From: Candidatus Daviesbacteria bacterium GW2011_GWA2_42_7
GTDB taxonomy: Bacteria; Patescibacteriota; Microgenomatia; Daviesbacterales; UBA10151
Reading direction: 5' to 3'
Assembly (NCBI GenBank): GCA_000997105.1
Contig: LCEJ01000033.1
Coordinates: 1-6,500, forward strand
DNA length: 6,500 nt
Part shown: positions 1 through 5,205 of the stretch, piece by piece
Layout of the letters: each line of letters begins with the position of its first letter
Numbering within the stretch: position 1 is the stretch's first letter
Made by a program: the position numbers and the translations under genes
The notes under the pieces: generated by a model
What the model was told of the DNA's origin: nothing
What the model saw: only the letters and a program-made list of their open reading frames with translations
Database searches by the model: none

Positions 1-1302
1 AATATTTTCTTGTCTTATTTAGATAATCCGAAAGCTGAAATATTAACAGGTGTGCAGGAAAGGGATGCTATTTTAGGTTCGAGTGACAGTATTGTGAGCA
101 GCTTGCCTAACATAAATCTTGGGGGGAAAGTTCTTCTGGCCGAAAATTCTCAAGATAATAATTTATTGTCTTTTGATACAGAACCGGGGATTTCCAATAG
201 GATATTATCCCGTAACATGTCTAATGTTGTATTTACAGTTAAAGTACCGGAGGATGGACTTTATCAGCCACTTCTTGAAAGATACCACTTGGAGGATTTT
301 GTGGTGTCGGTGAATAAGAGTTTAGAGCTTGAAATTGACGGTAAACCTACGGAATGGGGAGTGAGTAATTTATCCGACTCATATGTACGTTTTACCCCTA
401 TTGCTTTGTCAAAAGGTACCCACAAAATTGAGCTTAAATTAGAAAATAATAATCTATTACCGGATGGTAATTTTGAAAGAGGAGTTACTTTTACCAGAGG
501 AGACAGTGCTAGGGATGGGGGGGTGCATACAATTGAGAGTATTGGGAATGAGAAATTCTTAAGCCTTACAAGTAGCAGTAAACAAAATGCTGTTGCAACA
601 TGGCAGGTTTTACCTTTTGACCCGATGGCTAACTACTATATAGAAGTAAGATACAAACAAATTTACGGAAGCAACGCGAGGGTTTCAGTTTCGCAAACCG
701 GGAATAATGTGGTAAACAGGAGCCAACTTGAGACAATGCCGAATTATCCTGAATGGCGGGTTTTTAGTTTCTTTTATACTCCCACACAAGTAAAATCCAG
801 GATGGATGTGAGGTTGCAAGCAGCTGCTGTCAACGACCCATTGGGTACAAAAATTTTATATGATGATATCAAGGTTCAGAAAGTATTTTTAAATAGGTTA
901 CTATTGGTTGAAAATAGTAAACAAGTTTGGCAAGCCCCGGAGAAGATAGAGTTTAAGAAGAAATCACCGGTTTTATATGAGGGGGATGTAAGCGGGGTAA
1001 AAGGTCCCCATTTTATTATATTTGCTGAAAATTATTCTCCGCTGTGGGAGATAACTATATATGACAAGGATGGTATGGAATTGACCGGTAGCTACCCACA
1101 TTTTACGGCAAATTTATTTGCAAATGCATGGCTTTTGGAAGATGGCCCTGATGAGTATAGGTTCAAAATCTATTATAAACCGCAACAGCTTTTTTGGGCT
1201 GGATTTATAATTTCTTCTTTCGTGGTTATCATTTCTTTTTTGGTATTGATTATATATAAGATAGGAAGCCTTTTAAAAAATAGGAAGCCTTTTAAAAAAT
1301 AA
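1..1302 (+). CDS. C-terminal part of a large membrane protein with carbohydrate-binding-like ectodomain (5' end outside window)
   Basis: The frame is open to the left edge (codons for N-I-F precede the TTG at 10), so this is a truncated gene and the TTG is not a credible start. Residues below are counted from that TTG. About 70-145 look like a first beta-sandwich, closing with a run like SKGTHKIELKLE. About 146-292 resemble a CBM4/9-type jelly roll: they open with NLLPDGNFERG and close with ILYDDIKVQ. About 293-391 form a beta-rich module with YSPLW and NAW motifs, ending YYKPQ. One strongly hydrophobic helix (about 394-417) and a short basic tail follow. The YSPLW...NAW...YYKPQ-then-helix ending recalls the C-termini of large GT-C proteins such as AftD-like arabinofuranosyltransferases or YfhO proteins. 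Any catalytic membrane part would lie upstream of the window. Membrane anchoring with the ectodomain outside and the basic tail inside is inferred. A 19-bp tandem duplication shapes the last residues. The exact family is uncertain. Confidence 0.85.
   Translation, partial: NIFLSYLDNPKAEILTGVQERDAILGSSDSIVSSLPNINLGGKVLLAENSQDNNLLSFDTEPGISNRILSRNMSNVVFTVKVPEDGLYQPLLERYHLEDFVVSVNKSLELEIDGKPTEWGVSNLSDSYVRFTPIALSKGTHKIELKLENNNLLPDGNFERGVTFTRGDSARDGGVHTIESIGNEKFLSLTSSSKQNAVATWQVLPFDPMANYYIEVRYKQIYGSNARVSVSQTGNNVVNRSQLETMPNYPEWRVFSFFYTPTQVKSRMDVRLQAAAVNDPLGTKILYDDIKVQKVFLNRLLLVENSKQVWQAPEKIEFKKKSPVLYEGDVSGVKGPHFIIFAENYSPLWEITIYDKDGMELTGSYPHFTANLFANAWLLEDGPDEYRFKIYYKPQQLFWAGFIISSFVVIISFLVLIIYKIGSLLKNRKPFKK
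1262..1299 (+). repeat. Perfect 19-bp tandem duplication at the 3' end of the first gene
   Basis: Two identical head-to-tail copies of TAGGAAGCCTTTTAAAAAA occupy 1262-1280 and 1281-1299. Because 19 is not a multiple of three, the two copies are read in different frames, giving GSLLKN and then RKPFKK before TAA at 1300-1302. Removing one copy in silico makes the gene end ...LLKNKPE with TGA at 1310-1312, which overlaps the ATG (1309-1311) of the next gene as ATGA. This points to a recent duplication that altered the C-terminus and uncoupled a stop/start overlap. An assembly error in a short repeat is the main alternative. Confidence 0.95.
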
Positions 1303-1308
1303 ACCTGA

Positions 1309-1683
1309 ATGAAAAAATATTACAATATAATTCTAAATTTCCTGCAGGAATGGTCACGACAGAAGATCCTCAATCTTTTTATCTTTAATGCAGTCCTGAC
1401 AATGTTGCTTCTTCTTCGGTCTGCCGGCTATTTTGCGCCATATTTGCCGTTGACGATTAACCTTATTATTTTAATATGTTTTATTATGGCGGTTTTTCTG
1501 CTTGGATTTAGATTTAGGGCATTATTTACTATTACTTTATTACTCTGGCTTTTTGCAGCTTTTCTGAAGATTGTGGGGATTACTATTTGGGCGGAAAGAG
1601 CCGCTATTTATTCCTTTGAAGCATTTACCTTAGCTTTCATATTATTTGTTATTTCAAAAAGAAATGTTCAATCTCCGGAGTAA
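1309..1683 (+). CDS. Small four-helix membrane protein, function unknown
   Basis: This encodes 124 residues that I do not recognise as a named family. It has a basic, amphipathic N-terminus (MKKYY, then WSRQK at 15-19) followed by about four hydrophobic segments near residues 20-36, 46-67, 71-93 and 98-115, and a short polar tail ending KRNVQSPE. A charged turn, WAERAAIYSFEAF (94-106), sits between the last two helices and may be the conserved part. The ATG at 1309 is six bases after the previous stop. No AGGAGG-like site is at proper spacing: the nearest purine-rich stretch, AGGAAG at 1282-1287, is more than 20 bases away. The gene overlaps the next glycosyltransferase gene by 20 bases, so co-translation is likely and an accessory role for that enzyme is plausible. 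That role is inference from position only. Confidence 0.8.
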   Translation: MKKYYNIILNFLQEWSRQKILNLFIFNAVLTMLLLLRSAGYFAPYLPLTINLIILICFIMAVFLLGFRFRALFTITLLLWLFAAFLKIVGITIWAERAAIYSFEAFTLAFILFVISKRNVQSPE

Positions 1684-3148
1684 ATCTACTTTCTACTGGT
1701 TATTAATAGTTCTTATCATATTACTATTTTTTTCAGATATTCTCTTCAGCTATTTTTCCCAGGACGATTTCTTTCACCTAAGAGTAGTAATGACGAAAAA
1801 TTTTGGTGATATTCCTTCATTTTTCTTGTCTATGCAAAGTGAATACGCTTTTTACAGGCCGCTTTCCAGGGAGACGTTTAACTTAATTATGTATAAGGTC
1901 TTTGGCCTTAACCCGCTGCCTTTTCATATAGTTAATTTCGGGTTTATTCTAAGTAATATTTATCTGGTATATAAGTTAATGGGTAAGATAGTAAAAGATA
2001 AATCAGCTTCTTTTCTAGCAGCGTTGGTATATGCGGTTTCTTCTATTCACAGCATTGAGCTTTTTTATTTGGCTTCTGTGCAGACTCTTCTTGCATCTTT
2101 TTTTATGCTGCTCAGTATTATTTTCTATATTAACTTCCGGTCACAGGGGAATAATTTTTTTTTCTTACCGGCATTATTGGCTTTTATTTTGGGACTAGCC
2201 AGTCATGAAACAGCCATAGTCTTGCCTGGAGTTTTAATTCTCATAATTTTGTTTTTAAGGAAGAAGGGACAAAAAATTGTAGATTTAAGATTGTATTTGC
2301 CGTTATTGCCCTTTTTACTAACCGGAGCTTTTTATCTTCTTAGCACATCGCTTTTGTCCGGTATGCCGGAGCAGAAAGTTTACCAGCCGATATTTTCCAT
2401 AAAAGGTGTGATTAACTCTTTAAGCTGGTATACCCTTTGGAGTTTTGGGATGTCGGAGATATTTGCCGATTTCATCGGTCCAAAATTCAGTATTCACCCA
2501 AGCTTAATGAAGTATTACGGCCAATATACCGTGGTATCAGTTGCTATGCTTGGGATACTTTTGTCGATATTAGCTTTTTTAAGTTTTCAAGTCAGAAAGG
2601 TTAGGGCTGATTGGCGGCCAGTTATTTTATTTGGCTTATCTTTTATTTTCGCCTTGTTCCCTTTCCTGTTTTTCCCACAGCATAAATCAAGCTATTATCT
2701 GACATTTTCAACCGTCTGGTTTTCTTCTTTTCTTGCTTCTATTCTCTTTTCAGGATGGAGAATTTCAAAATTATCCAGGCTTACGGTAATTTTATTTCTG
2801 ATTATATTTGGCGCACTTTCCTATCAAACCGTAAAGTTAAACCATCTTACTTATTGGGCAGCAAAAAGAGCGCCGGCAGCCAAATATATATTATCCGATA
2901 TTAAAATAACATATCCTCACCCCGGTAAAGGTTCAATATTTTATATAAAAGATGATCCCGAGTATCCATTTATTGCTAAAGAATGGGGGAGCTCGTCAAA
3001 GCAGGCTTTCTATATTCTTTCAGGGTCCGATGCTTTAAAACTTCTTTACCTGGATCCGACAATAAGAGTGTACTTTGAGGGCATGGGGATTCCCCTGGAT
3101 GCCGATCTTACGAAAGCTATCCAATATACAGCAAAATTTCCCTATTAG
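1664..3148 (+). CDS. GT-C family membrane glycosyltransferase, TMTC/PMT-like
   Basis: With the ATG at 1664 the product is 494 residues. A TTG at 1646 in the same frame would add six residues but lies deeper in the preceding gene and has no better ribosome site, so ATG is preferred. After helix 1 (about 12-30), the first outer loop holds an acidic pair, QDDFFH (D34, D35), the usual catalytic or metal position of GT-C enzymes. Next come YRPLSRE (64-70), a GLNPLPFHIVN segment (81-91) and SHETAIVLPG (180-189). This order matches TMTC-like O-mannosyltransferase relatives (YRPL...FHxxN...KE/HE-TA). Around ten or eleven hydrophobic segments run to about residue 392, followed by a soluble tail of about 102 residues rich in aromatic and charged residues (393-494). 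No TPR repeats are present, unlike animal TMTC proteins. It probably transfers a sugar from a polyprenyl-phosphate donor on the outer face; donor and acceptor are unknown. The stop overlaps that of the convergent methyltransferase gene. Confidence 0.88.
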   Translation: MFNLRSKSTFYWLLIVLIILLFFSDILFSYFSQDDFFHLRVVMTKNFGDIPSFFLSMQSEYAFYRPLSRETFNLIMYKVFGLNPLPFHIVNFGFILSNIYLVYKLMGKIVKDKSASFLAALVYAVSSIHSIELFYLASVQTLLASFFMLLSIIFYINFRSQGNNFFFLPALLAFILGLASHETAIVLPGVLILIILFLRKKGQKIVDLRLYLPLLPFLLTGAFYLLSTSLLSGMPEQKVYQPIFSIKGVINSLSWYTLWSFGMSEIFADFIGPKFSIHPSLMKYYGQYTVVSVAMLGILLSILAFLSFQVRKVRADWRPVILFGLSFIFALFPFLFFPQHKSSYYLTFSTVWFSSFLASILFSGWRISKLSRLTVILFLIIFGALSYQTVKLNHLTYWAAKRAPAAKYILSDIKITYPHPGKGSIFYIKDDPEYPFIAKEWGSSSKQAFYILSGSDALKLLYLDPTIRVYFEGMGIPLDADLTKAIQYTAKFPY

Positions 3149-3789
3149 CCAGCTTTCTTCAGCAAAAAGGATATTTCCATTCCCAGGTGTGAGAAATGTT
3201 TCCTAACAATTTTATATCCGGCTTCTTTTATGACCTTCTCCAAGTCGTTATGGTGAAAAGGATGAAGATGCGCTCCCTGCCAGGCTCTTCCGAAAGTTTT
3301 TTCCCAGACCGGCCAGATCATACGAAATAATAAGTTTCCTGAATCCATAGCGATAACGGCGAACCCATCCTTTTTAATAACTCTTCTTATTTCCTGCAAA
3401 ATTATTTTAGGCTCGAGGACATGTTCGATGGTTTCGTAACATATAACCAGATCAAAAGAATTTCCATGGAAGGGGAGGTTGTGGGCATCCGAAATCGTAA
3501 AATTAATGTGAGGATATTTTAGTTTGGCGAAGTTTACAGCTGCAGGGTAAACATCAACACCTGTTACTTTACTTTCCGGAAATATTTTTGAGATCCTGTC
3601 TGCCATATATCCTCCCGCGCACCCGACGTCCAGCACCGAAAGAAAGGGGATACCCTTAATGACATTTTTAAATGATCTGATTTTTAAGGTATGCCAAAGC
3701 CATTGCATGGGATTCTGGGATATACCCCGTTGGTAATAATCAGGGGGAACCTGCTGCCAGATGTTACTTAACTCTTTCTTATTCCTCAT
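3145..3789 (-). CDS. Class I SAM-dependent methyltransferase
   Basis: This is a 214-residue soluble Rossmann-fold methyltransferase of the Methyltransf_11/25 type. Motif I is VLDVGCAGGY (52-61). The acidic end of strand 2 is GVD (D79), expected to hold the SAM ribose. SDAHNLPF (100-107) carries the adenine-contacting Asp, FDLVICYETIEHV (112-124) is motif IV/post-IV, and a KKDG turn follows near 142-145. The N-terminal cap, with WQQVPPDYY and a Trp/His-rich stretch (11-33), and the later WQGAHLHPFHH segment probably shape the acceptor site. The length is normal and all core motifs are intact. The ATG at 3789 lies inside the end of the upstream glycosyltransferase gene (11-base overlap) and has no SD, so translational coupling is likely. 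A 10-bp hairpin lies 24 bases upstream of the start. Methylation of a glycan, sugar or lipid precursor is inferred from neighbours; the substrate cannot be read from the sequence. Confidence 0.92.
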   Translation of the reverse strand: MRNKKELSNIWQQVPPDYYQRGISQNPMQWLWHTLKIRSFKNVIKGIPFLSVLDVGCAGGYMADRISKIFPESKVTGVDVYPAAVNFAKLKYPHINFTISDAHNLPFHGNSFDLVICYETIEHVLEPKIILQEIRRVIKKDGFAVIAMDSGNLLFRMIWPVWEKTFGRAWQGAHLHPFHHNDLEKVIKEAGYKIVRKHFSHLGMEISFLLKKAG

Positions 3790-5197
3790 ATTCTAAAATA
3801 TAGAGAGTGGTTTGGGAGATTTTGGGAAAAATCTCCCGATCCCCACTAAACTCTTTTATCTCTGTGACTTTAAACTTTTCCGACCCGGTGATTTTGTTCT
3901 TTAGGCTAGGGTAGTCGATGATTACTTTTTGGCTGGGATTTATATCCAGGGATGTTATTTTATCACTGTAGTAAGATTTAAATTCCGGGGCGTAGTATTG
4001 GAATTGGCGATAAATGTAAGAGGCGAGTATGATGGTGTCATAAGGGCTAAAATTTTGCTTTACATAACTTACGGGTTGGATTGTGGGAGGGATCTCCCTT
4101 TTTAGGCGAACAACCTGCTGTAACCCTTGGGAAAAAATTCCGGCCCACAGCAGAAGGTAAATCAGGCCAAAGATTACCCTGTTTTTAACAAGTTGTACAA
4201 GCATAAGTATTGTTAAAATAATCAGAGGTGGGAGTAGAGGCAAAACGTGTCGTTGTATTTCAAGATTGTAAACAAATAACAATATGAATAAGTAGGATAT
4301 AATCCAGGTAAGTAAGAACTGAATTTTAAACTCTTCCCGAAGTTTTGGTTTTAAAGCTGTCCAAGTGATTGAGAATAAACTTAAAATAAGGAATGCTTTA
4401 GTGTAGCTTAGGTCAAATAAATAAATTAACTGCACAAGCTTGGTTTTCAGCAAGGTTATTAGAGGAAGAGACCCACCCAAGAGGACGTCATGTTTTACGA
4501 CATAGTCTGCAAGGGATGAAAAAGAGCTAATAAACCCAGAAGGTCCGGTGATAAAAATAAGCGGTATAACCCAGATAGCTACCCCAATTAAAAAAGCTGC
4601 AAGGGAGATAAAGTAATATTTAATATTCCCGTATGTGAAGGCAACCAGGGTAATCAAACTTATAACCACAGGGATTTCATTAAAACGGACACCTAAAATT
4701 AGTCCTGCAAAAAGGGAACTTAAAAATATTTTCTTTGGGCTGCCTTTTGAACAATATATAAAATATCCAAAGGTTAGTAAAAAAAATAATCCCGGTACAT
4801 CAGTAAAAACTCTTTCCGAAAAAACCCAGTGGACAGGGGTGACAATAAAAATCAATGCTGAACAAATTGCTGTTTTTTTATCAAACATTTTCTTGGTGAG
4901 CAGATAAAACGGGATTACTGAGAGTGAACCAAGTACCGCACTAAGTGAAGTTAAAGCACGGGTATCATTTTGGGTAAATATATAAAATAACCTACCCAGG
5001 ATGATGTATAAAGGGTACCCGGGGGGATGGGGTTGATGAGCTACAATTGAATAGTGGTGAAGTCCCAAAGCTAACTGGATCGAATCCCAGTCTTCAAGCC
5101 AGGGTGAGAGATAAAAAAAACGTAATATAGCCGCTATAAGTACCAAGAAAATAATTAATTTATTTTGTAAAATTATGGAAGTAATTTTTTTTGTCAT
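3779..5197 (-). CDS. GT-C membrane glycosyltransferase, GT39/PMT_2- or DUF2723-like
   Basis: This encodes 472 residues. Helix 1 (about 13-31) leads into an outer loop with LEDWDS (E35, D36, D38), the expected acidic catalytic site. It is followed by HQPHPPGYPLYIILGR (54-69), a hallmark of PMT_2/DUF2723-like enzymes. A second acidic loop, SERVFTDVPG (127-136, with E128 and D133), matches the second conserved loop of GT39 proteins. About ten hydrophobic segments end near residue 360, and a soluble tail of about 109 residues (364-472) begins with REIPPTIQPVSYVKQ and contains a YYAPEF motif. The likely role is transfer of a sugar from a polyprenyl-linked donor on the outer face of the membrane to an unknown acceptor. 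The ATG at 5197 follows the upstream gene's stop by 8 bases, with no SD. Codons 2-5 contain an eight-A run. The 3' end carries a perfect inverted repeat and overlaps the methyltransferase gene by 11 bases, supporting a single operon. Confidence 0.9.
   Translation of the reverse strand: MTKKITSIILQNKLIIFLVLIAAILRFFYLSPWLEDWDSIQLALGLHHYSIVAHQPHPPGYPLYIILGRLFYIFTQNDTRALTSLSAVLGSLSVIPFYLLTKKMFDKKTAICSALIFIVTPVHWVFSERVFTDVPGLFFLLTFGYFIYCSKGSPKKIFLSSLFAGLILGVRFNEIPVVISLITLVAFTYGNIKYYFISLAAFLIGVAIWVIPLIFITGPSGFISSFSSLADYVVKHDVLLGGSLPLITLLKTKLVQLIYLFDLSYTKAFLILSLFSITWTALKPKLREEFKIQFLLTWIISYLFILLFVYNLEIQRHVLPLLPPLIILTILMLVQLVKNRVIFGLIYLLLWAGIFSQGLQQVVRLKREIPPTIQPVSYVKQNFSPYDTIILASYIYRQFQYYAPEFKSYYSDKITSLDINPSQKVIIDYPSLKNKITGSEKFKVTEIKEFSGDREIFPKISQTTLYILEYEE
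3814..3837 (-). repeat. Perfect 10-bp inverted repeat (hairpin) inside the glycosyltransferase 3' end
   Basis: On the transcribed (minus) strand the arms are GGGAGATTTT and AAAATCTCCC with a TCCC loop, giving a 10-bp stem with no mismatch (four G-C and six A-T pairs). It codes for residues 454-462 (REIFPKISQ) of the glycosyltransferase and ends 24 bases before the ATG of the methyltransferase gene. No T-run follows on either strand, so it is not a standard intrinsic terminator. A role in tuning coupled translation or processing between the two genes is possible but is inference. Chance in a coding sequence is the alternative. Confidence 0.8.
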
Positions 5198-5205
5198 TGT
5201 TAATT

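Noticed and set aside
10..12. TTG at 10 as the start of the first gene, and likewise TTG at 6483 (minus strand) for the last gene.
   Set aside because: Both frames remain open to the window edge and both proteins begin mid-domain, so both genes are truncated by the window rather than starting there.
1272..1278. A T-TTA-AAA heptamer in the correct frame for -1 ribosomal frameshifting near the end of the first gene.
   Set aside because: A -1 shift meets TAG at 1281-1283 almost at once, yielding only a slightly shorter tail. It lies within the duplicated A/T-rich unit and no clear downstream pseudoknot is visible.
1646..1663. TTG at 1646 as the start of the TMTC-like gene.
   Set aside because: The ATG at 1664 gives a normal N-terminus just before helix 1 with a shorter overlap. 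The six extra residues add nothing recognisable and no ribosome site favours TTG.
3080..3103. Hairpin GGCATGGGG-ATT-CCCC-TGG-ATGCC near the end of the TMTC-like gene, considered as a terminator.
   Set aside because: It has a three-base bulge, lies within coding sequence and has no T-run after it on either strand, so it does not meet intrinsic terminator criteria.
4635..4907. A 90-codon plus-strand open frame inside the GT39-like gene.
   Set aside because: It is entirely antisense to a motif-bearing gene, has no ribosome site and has no recognisable domain.
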